Assembly: GCA_011525915.1 (NCBI GenBank)
Contig: WYBM01000015.1
Location: forward strand, 62,001 to 126,000
Source of the DNA: Ardenticatenaceae bacterium
Lineage (GTDB): Bacteria; Chloroflexota; Anaerolineae; Promineifilales; Promineifilaceae
Direction of reading: 5' to 3'
DNA length: 64,000 nucleotides
The position numbers and the translations under genes are program-made. How positions within the stretch are numbered: the first letter of the stretch is position 1; the number at the start of each line of letters is the position of its first letter. This document shows, one piece after another, positions 9,566-18,820 of the stretch. Below the pieces are notes generated by a model that had not been told where the DNA came from, did not search any database, and saw nothing but the letters and a program-made list of their open reading frames with translations.

Positions 9566-10357
9566 ATGAAATTACTTGAAGGTAAAAAAGCGTTGATCTT
9601 TGGCCTGGCCAATAAAAATTCTATTGCCTGGGGCATTGCCCAGGCGCTGCATGCCCATGGCGCCCAGTTGGGTTTTAGTTATGGCTTCGATATTTTAGAA
9701 AAACGTGTACGGCCGTTGGCCGAAGAGATTGGCGTAGAATTTGTGGAAGAATGCAATATTGAAGATGATGCCCACATAGAGACCACCTTTCAAAAAGCGC
9801 GTGACCACTTTGGCACCATTGACATTCTGGTGCATTCGGTGGCCCATGCCAAACGAGAGGATTTAGACGGCCGTTACGTAGATACCAGCCGCGATGGTTT
9901 TCACCTGGCCATGGCTGTCAGTGTGTACAGCCTGGTGGCCCTCACCCGCGCGGCGCTGCCCCTCATGTCCAACGGTGGCAGTGTGTTGTGTATGACTTAC
10001 TATGGTGCCGAGAAGGTTGTACCTCATTACAACGTTATGGGTGTGGCTAAGTCTGCCCTGGAGGCCAGTACACGCTACCTGGCGGCTGACCTGGGCCCAC
10101 AAAATATTCGTGTTAATGCCATTTCGGCTGGCCCCATTAAGACCCTGTCCGCGGCGGGCATCGCCGGTTTCCGCAAGATGCTGCGCTATACCGAGGAACG
10201 TGCCCCGCTGCGGCGCAATGTTGACCAGTTGGAAGTGGGCCAGACGGCTGTCTGGCTGAGCAGCGACCTGAGCAGTGGTGTCACCGGTGAGGTCATCTAT
10301 GTAGACGCCGGTTATCACATTCTGGGCATGCCTGAGCCCCCGGAAAAGTGGGAGTAG
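9566..10357 (+). CDS. fabI: Enoyl-[acyl-carrier-protein] reductase FabI
   Basis: SDR-superfamily protein of 263 aa. The Rossmann turn is [16 protein letters not shown]. The FabI-specific active site reads [18 protein letters not shown], with the catalytic Tyr in PHY and the Lys in GVAK. The C-terminal [18 protein letters not shown] is typical. It performs the last reduction of each fatty-acid elongation cycle with NADH or NADPH. GGAGG at 9557-9561 precedes the ATG by 4 nt. It lies between a DNA repair gene and an aminotransferase, with no other fab gene in the window. Confidence 0.95.
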   Translation: MKLLEGKKALIFGLANKNSIAWGIAQALHAHGAQLGFSYGFDILEKRVRPLAEEIGVEFVEECNIEDDAHIETTFQKARDHFGTIDILVHSVAHAKREDLDGRYVDTSRDGFHLAMAVSVYSLVALTRAALPLMSNGGSVLCMTYYGAEKVVPHYNVMGVAKSALEASTRYLAADLGPQNIRVNAISAGPIKTLSAAGIAGFRKMLRYTEERAPLRRNVDQLEVGQTAVWLSSDLSSGVTGEVIYVDAGYHILGMPEPPEKWE

Positions 10358-10370
10358 TTGTGAGGTGATG

Positions 10371-11657
10371 ATGAGTGACTATTCCCTTGACTCCATTTCC
10401 CCTGTCTGGAGCCGCAGCGCCACGGTGATTGCCGACCACGGTGAAGGCATTTACCTGGTGGATGTTAACGGCCGCCGTTATATAGATTTTACCAGCGGCA
10501 TTGGGGTGGCCAATACCGGCCATGCCCACCCCCATGTGGTGCAGGCCGTACAGGCGCAGGCGGCCAAAATTTTGCATGCCCAGGCCAACATTGTCCTGCA
10601 CGAACCTATGCTGCAACTAACCGCCGAGCTGGGCCGTGTGGTGCCCTCGTCGCTGGATACTTTTTTCTTCTCCAATTCCGGCGCCGAGGCCGTGGAGGCC
10701 GCCGTCAAGCTGGCCCGTATGGCCACTGGGCGGTCCAATGTTGTTGTCTTTCAAGGCTCTTTCCACGGCCGTACCCACGCCACCATGGCCATGACAACGG
10801 CCAAAACCATCTACCGCGCCGGGTATCAGCCGTTGGTGCCTGGCATCTTCGTGGCCCCCTTCCCCTATGCCTATGCTTATGGCTGGGATGAAGCCACGGC
10901 CGTAAACTTTTGCATCAAAGAATTAAAGCGGCTGCTGAAAATGCAGACTGCCCCCGCAGAAACAGCCGCTGTTGTCATTGAGCCCGTGCTGGGCGAAGGT
11001 GGGTATGTGCCTGCCCCCAACAGCTTCATGCGCCAGCTGCGCGCCCTTTGTGACGAACACGGCATCTTGCTGGTGGCCGATGAAGTGCAGACCGGTTTTG
11101 GCCGCACCGGCAAATGGCTGGCGGTGGAACACAGCGGGGTGACACCCGATATCCTCATCATGGCCAAGGGGATCGCTTCCGGCATGCCTTTGTCCGGCAT
11201 TGCCGCCAGTCGTGAGCTGATGGCCAAATGGACCCCCGGCTCTCATGGGGGCACCTATGGCGGCAATGCCGTGGCCTGCGCCGCGGCCGTAGCCACCATT
11301 CAAGTGCTGCGGCAAGAAAAGCTGATTAAAAATGCCCAACAGATGGGCGATGTGCTCATCACCGGCCTGCGCAAACTGCAAGAAGAACACCCCGATATTG
11401 GTGACGTGCGCGGCCTGGGGTTGATGGTGGCGGCAGAATTTACCACGCCCGATGGTGAGCCTTGGGGTGAAAGAGCGGGCGCCGTGGCCAGAGCCTGCCA
11501 TGCCCGGGGCCTGATGCTGCTCACCTGCGGCACCTACGGCCACGTCATACGGTGGATTCCCCCGCTGATTGTCACCCAGGCCCAAGTGCAAGAAGCGCTG
11601 GGCATCTTTGGCGAAGCCCTTCAGGCTTCTACCAAAATCACCGCAGAAGGTGGGTAA
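10371..11657 (+). CDS. Class-III PLP-dependent aminotransferase (4-aminobutyrate/ornithine type)
   Basis: Protein of 428 aa. PLP-binding features are SNSGAEAVEAAVKLAR, the FHGRT loop, VADEVQTGFGRTG (the pyridine-nitrogen aspartate), and the Schiff-base lysine in MAKGIASG. GSHGGTYGGN is the phosphate-binding loop of the second subunit. It is closest in feel to 4-aminobutyrate aminotransferases, but acetylornithine and related enzymes cannot be excluded. Three in-frame starts overlap (GTG 10365, ATG 10368, ATG 10371); GAGG at 10362-10365 fits the last best. The stop is followed at once by a 43-bp tandem repeat. Confidence 0.88.
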   Translation: MSDYSLDSISPVWSRSATVIADHGEGIYLVDVNGRRYIDFTSGIGVANTGHAHPHVVQAVQAQAAKILHAQANIVLHEPMLQLTAELGRVVPSSLDTFFFSNSGAEAVEAAVKLARMATGRSNVVVFQGSFHGRTHATMAMTTAKTIYRAGYQPLVPGIFVAPFPYAYAYGWDEATAVNFCIKELKRLLKMQTAPAETAAVVIEPVLGEGGYVPAPNSFMRQLRALCDEHGILLVADEVQTGFGRTGKWLAVEHSGVTPDILIMAKGIASGMPLSGIAASRELMAKWTPGSHGGTYGGNAVACAAAVATIQVLRQEKLIKNAQQMGDVLITGLRKLQEEHPDIGDVRGLGLMVAAEFTTPDGEPWGERAGAVARACHARGLMLLTCGTYGHVIRWIPPLIVTQAQVQEALGIFGEALQASTKITAEGG

Positions 11658-11660
11658 AAA

Positions 11661-11759
11661 CACCTGTGTTTTTTAAAAAAGCAGCTGTGTTTTTGGATCA
11701 GATCACCTGTGTTTTTTAGAAAAGCAGCTGTGTTTTTGGATCAGATCACCTGTGTTTTT
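11661..11759. repeat. 43-bp tandem repeat (2.3 copies) after the aminotransferase
   Basis: Two nearly identical 43-bp units begin at 11661 and 11704, each starting CACCTGTGTTTTTT, and a third partial unit begins at 11747. Units 1 and 2 differ by a single A/G change that I can see. Each unit is itself two related halves (CACCTGTGTTTT and CAGCTGTGTTTT). The array begins a few bases after the stop codon. Confidence 0.9.
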
Positions 11760-11779
11760 GGGCATCAACACAGGTGATC
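11744..11779. terminator. Inverted repeat between convergent genes, probable bidirectional terminator
   Basis: GATCACCTGTGTT (11744-11756) pairs perfectly with AACACAGGTGATC (11767-11779) over 13 bp, with a 10-nt loop. It lies between the convergent aminotransferase and acyl-CoA dehydrogenase genes, where a terminator serving both is expected. There is no long T tract on either side, so it may not be a classical intrinsic terminator. Confidence 0.5.
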
Positions 11780-11823
11780 CGGCCCTCTGTTACACCGTCA
11801 TCGTTTCAAACCCGGTAGGTTTT

Positions 11824-12972
11824 TTATAAATTTAAAATGTGGCGGGCAATGACCAGCCGCTGAATCTCGCTGGTACCCTCACCAATGGTCATCAGGCGAG
11901 TGTCGCGGTATAGGCGCTCTACTTCAAACTCTGCGCTGTAGCCGTAGCCACCATGTACCTGAATGGCGTTGCGGCAAACACGTTCACTGACTTCGGTGGC
12001 AAACAGCTTGGCCATGGCTGCTTCTTTGGTATAGGGTTTGCCTTCCCCTTTCAAGGCAGCAGCCCAATACACCATCAGGCGGGCGGCCTGCAGCTCGGTG
12101 GCAGCGTCAGCCAACATCCACTGCACGGCCTGGTGATGGGCAATGGGGGCGCCAAATGTCTCCCGTTCATGGGCATACTTAAGAGCCGCTTCGTAAGCCG
12201 CCTGGCCCAGACCTACGGCCAATGCCCCAATGCCAATACGGCCGCTGTCCAGCGTGGCCAGTGTCTGGTGCAGCCCCCGCCCTTCCTGGCCCAGCAGATT
12301 GGTGAGGGGGACACGTACTTCGTCAAAGGTGACGGCGTGGGTGGGTGAGCCTTTCAGCCCCATTTTCTTTTCTGCCGGGGCAATGGTGACGCCGGGCGTA
12401 TTGCTGGGCACAATGATGTGGCTGAGTGATTTACTGCCACCGGCCGGGTCTGTGCGTACCAGGACTACCATAACGTCAGAAATAGAGGCGTTGGTCATCC
12501 ACATTTTCTGACCGTCGATGATCCAGGAGTCGCCCTCTTTCACGGCCGTTGTTCGTACCCCACCTTGTAAATCTGACCCAGCCCCTGGTTCTGTCAATGA
12601 CAGACAGCCCAACTTGCCCTGACCGGTGGCCAGGGGGGGCAGCCAGGCCTGTTTTTGGGCCTCGCTGCCATATTTGACAATGGGCCCCAGCACCAACCCG
12701 TTATGGGCGGCAATGGCCAGAGCTGTAGAGCCGCAGCCCCACCCCAGCTCCTCCACAGCAATAGCCGCGCTGATAGCATCGACGGCCGCACCACCATACG
12801 CTTCCGGCACTTCCAGGCCCAGCAAGCCGATAGGGCCCATCTTTTTCACGGCCGTCCAGTTAAATTCCCCTGTTTCATCCGTGTGCCGGGCCAGCGGTTT
12901 CACTTCTTTGGCGACAAAGTCATGGACGATGTGCCGAAATTCGCGTTGTTCTTCTGTCAATTGAAAATCCAT
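11824..12972 (-). CDS. Acyl-CoA dehydrogenase
   Basis: Protein of 382 aa, the typical length. The N-terminal helical domain starts MDFQLTEEQREFRHIV. The middle has LSLTEPGAGSDLQG and WMTNASISDVMVVLVRT for FAD and substrate binding. The C-terminal domain has the QVHGGYGYSAEFEVERLYRDTRLMTIGEGTSEIQR block. It introduces the alpha-beta double bond of an acyl-CoA, passing electrons to ETF. Chain length cannot be read from sequence. GAGGAG lies 5 nt upstream of the ATG. It follows the M20 peptidase gene by 31 bp and is probably co-transcribed with it. Confidence 0.93.
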   Translation of the reverse strand: MDFQLTEEQREFRHIVHDFVAKEVKPLARHTDETGEFNWTAVKKMGPIGLLGLEVPEAYGGAAVDAISAAIAVEELGWGCGSTALAIAAHNGLVLGPIVKYGSEAQKQAWLPPLATGQGKLGCLSLTEPGAGSDLQGGVRTTAVKEGDSWIIDGQKMWMTNASISDVMVVLVRTDPAGGSKSLSHIIVPSNTPGVTIAPAEKKMGLKGSPTHAVTFDEVRVPLTNLLGQEGRGLHQTLATLDSGRIGIGALAVGLGQAAYEAALKYAHERETFGAPIAHHQAVQWMLADAATELQAARLMVYWAAALKGEGKPYTKEAAMAKLFATEVSERVCRNAIQVHGGYGYSAEFEVERLYRDTRLMTIGEGTSEIQRLVIARHILNL

Positions 12973-13003
12973 GTGATCTCCTCGGGTTCAGTTTTGTTTG
13001 TGG

Positions 13004-14164
13004 TTAGTAACCTGACGCCGCTAATGTCAGGAGTAAAAGCTGGCTCAAACCATGTGGCAGGTTGGTGGTGTCCAAATGTTCGTCCAGGCGATGGGCGTTG
13101 TGAGAATCGGCCAGGCCAATGCATACAGCCGTCATTCCCTGGCTGAGCGGAATGTTAGCGTCTGTACTGCTGGCGATAAAGCGCGGGTTCTGGCAGCCTA
13201 CCGTTTGCAGAGCCGCTTCGGCGGCCTGGACCAGGGGGGTTTCCCGGGGAATGCCCCCCGCCGGGCGGTTGCCAATCATGGTCATGGTAACTGCGGTATC
13301 TTTGCGTTTGGCGGCATTCTCAATGATGTGGGTTACGGCCGTGACCAAATTCTCCAACTCCCCCGGCGATTCTGACCGCAAATCCAACAGCCCGCTGGCC
13401 GACTGGGCAATGGAATTGATAGACGTACCCCCTTCGATAACCCCCACATTATAGGTGGTCTTGGGTGTCTTGGGCGCGGTCAGCCGGTCAATGCCGGTGA
13501 TGATGCGGGCCAGTTCGTGGATGGCGCTGCGTGTCCCAAAGCTGCCCCAGGAATGGCCGCCCGGTGTCTCTACCATGATCTTAAACCGTTTGACGCCAAT
13601 GCCCTGATGCGAAATCTGGCCATATAGGCCGCCTTCGACAACGATGTAAAGGGCCTCGCCGCCAAACTTTGCCACCACAGCCCGTATCCCTCGCAAATCG
13701 CCTAACCCTTCTTCCCCTACGTTGGCCACGAACCATAGGTCCGCTGGCAGGTCAAAGTTGAAGTGGTGCACGGTTTGTGCCAGGGTAATCACGCCGGCCA
13801 CACCGGTAGAGTTGTCGGCGATGCCCGGTCCATAGATGCGGCTGCCTTCACGCCGCACGGTCAGGTCAGTGTTTGCGGGGAAGACGGTGTCGCTGTGGGC
13901 AGAGATGATAACAGGGGGGTGGGTGGGCTGGTTGGCCGGGTAACGGCCGTAGACGTTGTGCAGATCGTCTTGAAATACATCTTGCAAGCCTACGGCTGTG
14001 AACTGTTGTTGTACAAAAGCGGCCCGCGCCGCTTCGGCAAACGTCGGCGACGGAATTTGCTGAATCGTAATGGCCAGCTCTAAGGTCTGGGAACTATGTG
14101 TATGAAAGGTGGCCAGGGCCGCCTGTACAAGAGCTTGGGCCGAAATGTGGGAAATAGAATTCAT
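13004..14164 (-). CDS. M20-family zinc peptidase (PepT/ArgE-like)
   Basis: Protein of 386 aa. Metal ligands and catalytic acids are seen in SAHSDTVFP (His and the activating Asp), GPGIADNSTGVAG (bridging Asp), NVGEEGLGDLRG (general-base Glu-Glu) and the late ADSHNAHRLDEH. The dimerisation domain lies around GHSWGSFG. M20 enzymes hydrolyse peptides or acyl-amino acids; the resemblance is to tripeptidase T-like members, but the substrate cannot be stated. It sits between a small membrane protein gene and the acyl-CoA dehydrogenase on the same strand. Confidence 0.88.
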   Translation of the reverse strand: MNSISHISAQALVQAALATFHTHSSQTLELAITIQQIPSPTFAEAARAAFVQQQFTAVGLQDVFQDDLHNVYGRYPANQPTHPPVIISAHSDTVFPANTDLTVRREGSRIYGPGIADNSTGVAGVITLAQTVHHFNFDLPADLWFVANVGEEGLGDLRGIRAVVAKFGGEALYIVVEGGLYGQISHQGIGVKRFKIMVETPGGHSWGSFGTRSAIHELARIITGIDRLTAPKTPKTTYNVGVIEGGTSINSIAQSASGLLDLRSESPGELENLVTAVTHIIENAAKRKDTAVTMTMIGNRPAGGIPRETPLVQAAEAALQTVGCQNPRFIASSTDANIPLSQGMTAVCIGLADSHNAHRLDEHLDTTNLPHGLSQLLLLTLAASGY

Positions 14165-14185
14165 ACGGCATACGATACAGCAGGC

Positions 14186-14401
14186 TTACCCCAATGGGCG
14201 AACGAGCAGGAGCCCGATCAAACTGATAATCAACCCGATGTGCAGAAAAAGGTTGCTTTCAGTGATCCAGCTTCCTTGAAAGACTTGCAACAGCAGATTT
14301 AAGCTAATTAGCCCCACGCCAATTAATGGCAGCAAACCAGGGTATTTTCCAAAAAAGTGGCTTAGCTTGTCAAGCAGTTCGTTCATTGGATTCTGTTGCA
14401 A
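14186..14401 (-). CDS. Small two-helix membrane protein, unknown function
   Basis: 71 aa from TTG 14401, or 66 aa from ATG 14386. Two hydrophobic segments (LLPLIGVGLISLNLLLQVF and LHIGLIISLIGLLLV) are separated by a short polar loop, with an amphipathic N-terminus. No ribosome binding site stands out. The gene is held to be real because it fills the gap exactly between hflX and the M20 peptidase on the same strand. I do not recognise the family. Confidence 0.5.
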   Translation of the reverse strand: MQQNPMNELLDKLSHFFGKYPGLLPLIGVGLISLNLLLQVFQGSWITESNLFLHIGLIISLIGLLLVRPLG

Positions 14402-14431
14402 ACCAGGGAAGCTTGGGCAGCTTCCCTGGTT
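14401..14431 (-). terminator. Hairpin at the hflX stop codon
   Basis: AACCAGGGAAGCT (14401-14413) pairs with AGCTTCCCTGGTT (14419-14431), 13 bp with a 5-nt loop, starting within the hflX stop. The strong stem suggests termination or 3'-end protection, although only a short T run follows on the minus strand. Confidence 0.5.
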
Positions 14432-15738
14432 TATACTCGGTATGGTTCAAAATATGGTATCAGGCGTTGGGGCAATCGTCCATAAACTCGAACGCCATCG
14501 GCGCCATGCTCTTCACCATCTACTTGACCACGTTCATACATAAGCGAGAGCAGATCACCACGCTGGTAGGGCAGCAGCACGGTTACGGGCTTCAGAAAGC
14601 GTACCATGGCGGCTTCAACGGCCAGCAGCAGGGCATCTACCCCTTCACCGGTAAGCGCGGACACCCGTACCGCCGGCGCTGACAGCACCAACTGGTTTTC
14701 CAGGTCTGCACCATCTACCAGGCGATCTATTTTGTTCAGGGCAACGACCATGGGCAGGTGATCTACTTCCAATTCTGCCAGTGTATCTTCCACCGAATCG
14801 ATCTGGGCCGCGACATGGGGGTGGGTCACGTCTACGACGTGTACCAGCAGGTCTGCCTGCCGTATTTCTTCCAGTGTAGCGCGGAAAGCGGCCACAATTT
14901 GGGTGGGCAGCTTTTGAATAAACCCCACCGTATCCGTAAAAAGCACTTCACGGCCGTTGGGCATAACCACTTTACGTGTAGTAGGGTCCAGGGTGGCAAA
15001 TAACATGTCAGCCGACAGCACCTGGGCGTTGCTGAGCTTGTTGAGCAGGGTAGACTTGCCAGCGTTCGTGTAGCCAACTATGGCGACCACTGTCAGCTCT
15101 GTTTGCTGCCGTTTGGCGCGGTGCTGTTCACGCCGGGCGCGTACCGCCTCTAGCTCTTCTTTGATGAAGCTGATGCGGCGGCGAATTTCGCGGCGGTCTA
15201 CTTCAAGCTGGGTTTCACCAGGGCCACGGACACCTACACCGCCCCCCAAGCCACCGGCACGCCCGCCCGCCTGCCGGGCCAGGTGGGTCCACATACGGGT
15301 CAGGCGAGGTACACGGTACTCAAGCTGGGCCAATTCCACTTGCAGCTTGCCTTCACGTGTCTGAGCGTGTTGGGCAAAGATGTCCAGAATAAGCGCGGTA
15401 CGATCAATCACTTTGACTTCTTCGCCAAAGATCTCTTCCAGTTCACGCTGGTGCCGAGGTTCCAATTCATCATCAAAGATAACGACATTAGCGCCGAGTT
15501 CGCCGGCCAATGTCTTTACTTCTTCCACCTTGCCAGCGCCGATATATGTGGCACTGTCTGGCCGATCAAGGCGTTGGTAGGTTTGCCCAATCACGTCAAT
15601 GCCGGCGGTGTTGGCCAGGCGGACCAGCTCTTCCAGGCTGTCTTTTACGGTTAACAACGGCCGTCCCCGTTTGAATTCCACCCCCACCAGAAATGCCCGT
15701 TCGCGCGGTTCTACGGTTGGGTAAGTTTTATGTGTAAT
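14431..15738 (-). CDS. hflX: Ribosome-associated GTPase HflX
   Basis: About 435 aa if started at ATT 15738. The N-terminal nucleotide-binding domain shows TYIGAGKVEEVK and VIDRTALILDIFAQHAQTREGKLQVELAQLEYRVPRL. The glycine-rich GGVGVRGPGETQLE linker follows, then the G domain with VGYTNAGKST (G1), DTVGFIQKLP (G3) and NKID (G4). HflX splits stalled ribosomes. GTG 15687 would remove the conserved ERAFLVGVEF beginning. The extended frame has no ATG, GTG or TTG before its in-frame TGA, but GGAGG (15744-15748) lies 5 nt before an ATT at 15736-15738. Initiation at ATT is therefore the best reading. Confidence 0.85.
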   Translation of the reverse strand: MTHKTYPTVEPRERAFLVGVEFKRGRPLLTVKDSLEELVRLANTAGIDVIGQTYQRLDRPDSATYIGAGKVEEVKTLAGELGANVVIFDDELEPRHQRELEEIFGEEVKVIDRTALILDIFAQHAQTREGKLQVELAQLEYRVPRLTRMWTHLARQAGGRAGGLGGGVGVRGPGETQLEVDRREIRRRISFIKEELEAVRARREQHRAKRQQTELTVVAIVGYTNAGKSTLLNKLSNAQVLSADMLFATLDPTTRKVVMPNGREVLFTDTVGFIQKLPTQIVAAFRATLEEIRQADLLVHVVDVTHPHVAAQIDSVEDTLAELEVDHLPMVVALNKIDRLVDGADLENQLVLSAPAVRVSALTGEGVDALLLAVEAAMVRFLKPVTVLLPYQRGDLLSLMYERGQVDGEEHGADGVRVYGRLPQRLIPYFEPYRV

Positions 15739-15844
15739 AATGTCCTCCGTCAGTCAGAAATCCGTAATGGCTGGTAACCTTACCTTCATCGACGGCACAC
15801 TGTCATCTGAGTATGGGTGGCAGGTCATGGTTTACGGATCACGT

Positions 15845-17458
15845 TTATTCAAAAAGGCCGATGATATGCAGCGCCGGGGGATATTCTACTACAAATTCAT
15901 AGACGATTTGCTGTTTTACCCCGGGCGTTAACGTTAGATGCCATTCCAACAGATTCAGGTCAGAGTGTTCACTGGGGGTGGGCCTGGCTGTGTCCAATTT
16001 TACTTTGATTTGTTCATTACGAGCGACCGGAATATGGTCGTGAACCTCCACATGGGCGGGTTCATTCAGAAGGTTCTGGCATTCAATTTCGTAACCATAG
16101 CGGGTGCGGCGCACGTCACGCAGCATCTTCTTGTCTACTTCACGTTTGGCCAGTTCTCGCTCTACAGTGATGCGATCTTCCACCCCCAACAACAGCTCAA
16201 TTTCACCGCCAGCCGGGGTATAGGCCAGTTGTGTACGGCCGATGAACTCTGCACCTACAAAGAGAGTGATCATCCCGGCCAGCAGGGGACCGCCGCTGGT
16301 GTTGCTGACGACGGCCCGGCGATAGACGGCATCAGTGTGTTTGGGGGCACACAGATAATCAAGCCGGGGGTCAAGTTGGAATTGCTGCAGGGTCGTTTTG
16401 TGGGGTGAACCGTCGCTGGGAATGTCGGCGGCGTGTGGTACATGGAAGGTCATGGCCATGCCTTCATTATTAGCTACGGCCGTTGTTGCCTGCGCTTCCA
16501 TCATGGCCGGTGCAGCCATGGTGGTAAATGTGTCGGCTTCTTCACTTAAAGCTTCACTCATAGGTGCGGCTGCCATGGTGGCGGCAACAGCCCGGCCACG
16601 CGGCATAGGCGCCGGTTGCGGTGGCATCGGTATGTACACATCCAGATACCAGGGCTTTACTTCGGGCAGGCGCTGGTTGAGTGCTGGTCGGGCTGTGGAC
16701 ACACTTAAATCCACTGCCAGCCAATCTTGTCCGGTTTGTTGGGTCACCTGGGCAATGGTGGTCATATCTATGACATGCCCATTTTCCGTTTTAAGCAAGC
16801 GTGTATCATAAAGTGGCTGCCAGCCGGCATCGCGCACGACATAGCTCGCTTCTAACTGCAAGGAGCCAGCGGCTATTACTTCTATATCTACCAATGCCCG
16901 GAACCGTTCACGCGGGCGGGCAGCACGTAGTTGTTTAAGTTCGTTTTGCAACTTTTGCAGACGGCGTTTTAATTCGCGCTCCTGTTTGTCCAGGTCACGC
17001 ACGGCCGCACGCATCTGTTCGTCTTGGGTCTGCAAAAAGGCCAGCAAATCAGTCTGGTCGGCCACCGATGTACGCCCTCGTGACAGACCTTTGGCAAACT
17101 CCACTGTTGCCTCGCGCAGACCATTCAAATACTTGCCATGGGCGGCCCAACGTGCTTTTTCATCGGCCAGTACACGCAGTTCATCTTCGACGCCTTCGAT
17201 CTCCCGTTCCAGTTCGCGGGCCCGTTCTACCGGGCTCTCTTCGTAAAAATGCCGGGTCACGTCTACGCTTTGAATCTGCACATGTGCTGTGCCTTGCCCA
17301 GAAACACGTACCGATTCCGGCTCTAACACCAGGGGCAGCTCATCTACCAAAAGGCGATGCATGCCTGTTTTAAGTTCACAGTCACCCACGGCCGTGACCC
17401 GCGCCCGGTCTGGGTAGACGGTAACACGTTGTACGGCCGTTTCTACTATCACATCCAT
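15845..17458 (-). CDS. DUF4139 domain protein (mucoidy-inhibitor MuiA-like)
   Basis: Protein of 537 aa. The N-terminal DUF4140-type domain (about 8-95) begins ETAVQRVTVYPDRARVTAVG. A long coiled coil follows (about 80-190). The C-terminal DUF4139 domain (about 200-537) contains ASYVVRDAGWQPLYDTRL, VTQQTGQDWLAVDLSVSTARP and the final NLLEWHLTLTPGVKQQIVYEF. An Ala/Met/Glu-rich insert near residues 285-335 looks disordered. The family's molecular role is unknown. No signal peptide is visible. A GGGGG stretch in the end of the upstream kinase gene serves as ribosome binding site, so the two genes are coupled. Confidence 0.85.
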   Translation of the reverse strand: MDVIVETAVQRVTVYPDRARVTAVGDCELKTGMHRLLVDELPLVLEPESVRVSGQGTAHVQIQSVDVTRHFYEESPVERARELEREIEGVEDELRVLADEKARWAAHGKYLNGLREATVEFAKGLSRGRTSVADQTDLLAFLQTQDEQMRAAVRDLDKQERELKRRLQKLQNELKQLRAARPRERFRALVDIEVIAAGSLQLEASYVVRDAGWQPLYDTRLLKTENGHVIDMTTIAQVTQQTGQDWLAVDLSVSTARPALNQRLPEVKPWYLDVYIPMPPQPAPMPRGRAVAATMAAAPMSEALSEEADTFTTMAAPAMMEAQATTAVANNEGMAMTFHVPHAADIPSDGSPHKTTLQQFQLDPRLDYLCAPKHTDAVYRRAVVSNTSGGPLLAGMITLFVGAEFIGRTQLAYTPAGGEIELLLGVEDRITVERELAKREVDKKMLRDVRRTRYGYEIECQNLLNEPAHVEVHDHIPVARNEQIKVKLDTARPTPSEHSDLNLLEWHLTLTPGVKQQIVYEFVVEYPPALHIIGLFE

Positions 17459-17462
17459 AGGT

Positions 17463-18656
17463 TTATATCCCCCACATTGGTTCTTTTAGCCACAGCGGTA
17501 ACTCAATATGAAAGGTGCTGCCGGGGCACTTTTCTTCGTCATAACCCGGACTTTCAGCCCAAATTTGCCCGCCGTGGGCTTCAATAATCCCTTTAGCAAT
17601 AGGCAGGCCCAATCCCGGCCCGCCCCCCTTAAACTTTGTCTTGCTGGAGGAATGCAAACTGACGTCGGCGGCACTGCCAAATTTATTAAAGATCGTCAGC
17701 AGGTTATCGGCCTCAATGCCGATGCCCCTATCGACCACCTGAATGTCTAGAAAGCCACCCATGTCGTCAGAGGTTTCGTTGTGGCGTACAGGCATGGCCG
17801 TTACTGTAACGTGACGGCCGTCGGGCGTGTACTTCAACGCATTCATGATAACCTTTGTTAGCGCCTTTTTTAATTTTTCCTCATCACCATAAGTGCGTGA
17901 TTCTGTTTCAAATGGCGTAATAACAAGGTCCACATTGCGCTCAGCAAAATATCTGTCCAAACTGTCAGCCACCATCAACACTGTGCGCTCCAGGTTGACC
18001 TCATGGTATTTGATCTCAAACGACTTCAAATCTAAAAGGGATACGTCAATCAGATCGCTAATGATCTCCCGCATCCGGCGAAAACCGTTGCTTAACCCAT
18101 CCAGGTAGACCCCCAGACGTGGTTCTTCTTTCAGTTCAGCCCGCAGAATGTTGGTGTACCCTTCAATAATGGTTAATGGCGTCTTTAGCTCATGCGCAGC
18201 CACAGCTACAAATTTGGATTTTGTTGCTTCTAGCTGATCTTCGCGCTCCCGAAGCTGCACCATATGTTCCAGCAGGTCGGCGCGCTGAATATCAGTGGCC
18301 AATTGCGAGGCTTCAATCAGGGCATAGGTGAGGATGTCATCCATCTGCCGCATAGAGCGCAGAGCCTCGTGCGGCGGAAATTGCCGCTCCATGCGCGCCG
18401 CAACTTCTTGTTTGAGGACGCGCAGCACCACCAGCCAATCATAGGCGCCACGAGCGTCATGGCCGATGCTGGTGATGGCCCAGGATTGCACGTTTGCCAA
18501 CTGCATTTCTGGCAGCGCCGTTGCATTTTCGGCCAGCAGGGCCAAAAACTCGAACAGATCATCCTCATCCACCAGCATGTTAGGCGCGCGGCGCAGCGTG
18601 GCGGTACACAGGATGGCTGCTTGTTGGCGTAGCCACAAATTCAGGCCTTCTGCCAA
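17463..18656 (-). CDS. Sensor histidine kinase with an uncharacterised helical N-terminus
   Basis: Soluble protein of 397 aa. Residues about 1-135 are helical and match no sensory domain I recognise. A short coiled segment (EREDQLEATKSKFVAVAAHE) leads to HisKA with phospho-acceptor H155 in AAHELKTPLT. The ATPase domain has the N-box KVIMNALKYTPDG, DRGIGI, and GPGLGLPIAKGIIEAHGG. The start is TTG, backed by GGAG 8 nt upstream. The cognate response regulator is not in the window. The gene ends 4 bp before the DUF4139 gene. Confidence 0.88.
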   Translation of the reverse strand: MAEGLNLWLRQQAAILCTATLRRAPNMLVDEDDLFEFLALLAENATALPEMQLANVQSWAITSIGHDARGAYDWLVVLRVLKQEVAARMERQFPPHEALRSMRQMDDILTYALIEASQLATDIQRADLLEHMVQLREREDQLEATKSKFVAVAAHELKTPLTIIEGYTNILRAELKEEPRLGVYLDGLSNGFRRMREIISDLIDVSLLDLKSFEIKYHEVNLERTVLMVADSLDRYFAERNVDLVITPFETESRTYGDEEKLKKALTKVIMNALKYTPDGRHVTVTAMPVRHNETSDDMGGFLDIQVVDRGIGIEADNLLTIFNKFGSAADVSLHSSSKTKFKGGGPGLGLPIAKGIIEAHGGQIWAESPGYDEEKCPGSTFHIELPLWLKEPMWGI

Positions 18657-18676
18657 ATGGTTTCTCCTACCTTTTG

Positions 18677-18715
18677 TTTAGATGACAGTCACCTCTAAGG
18701 TGACTGTCATCTAAA
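18677..18715. repeat. Perfect 18-bp inverted repeat
   Basis: TTTAGATGACAGTCACCT (18677-18694) is the exact reverse complement of 18698-18715, with a 3-nt loop. It lies between trmFO and the kinase gene, 20 bp upstream of the kinase start. The T/A ends make it terminator-like on both strands. It also shares the TGACAGTCA core with the CAGT/ACTG-rich intergenic elements. Confidence 0.7.
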
Positions 18716-18728
18716 AAGATACTAATAT

Positions 18729-18820
18729 CAGTTTTCAGTAATCAGTGACCAGCATTCAGTATGACCTACCACCAGTAAATGTTCACTGAAAACTGGTTAC
18801 TGACTTCTGATTACTGGTGC
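18729..18820. repeat. CAGT/ACTG-rich intergenic element with internal inverted repeats
   Basis: CAGTTTTCAGT (18729-18739) and ACTGAAAACTG (18785-18795) are reverse complements; around them CAGTAATCAGTGACCAG and CTGATTACTGG recur. The last six codons and stop of trmFO (PVIRSQ) lie inside the element. It is one of several such gaps in the window. Confidence 0.6.

Noticed and set aside
11661..11779. Possible CRISPR-like array after the aminotransferase
   Set aside because: The units are contiguous with no unique spacers, only about two copies exist, and there are no cas genes; it is a tandem repeat plus an inverted repeat.
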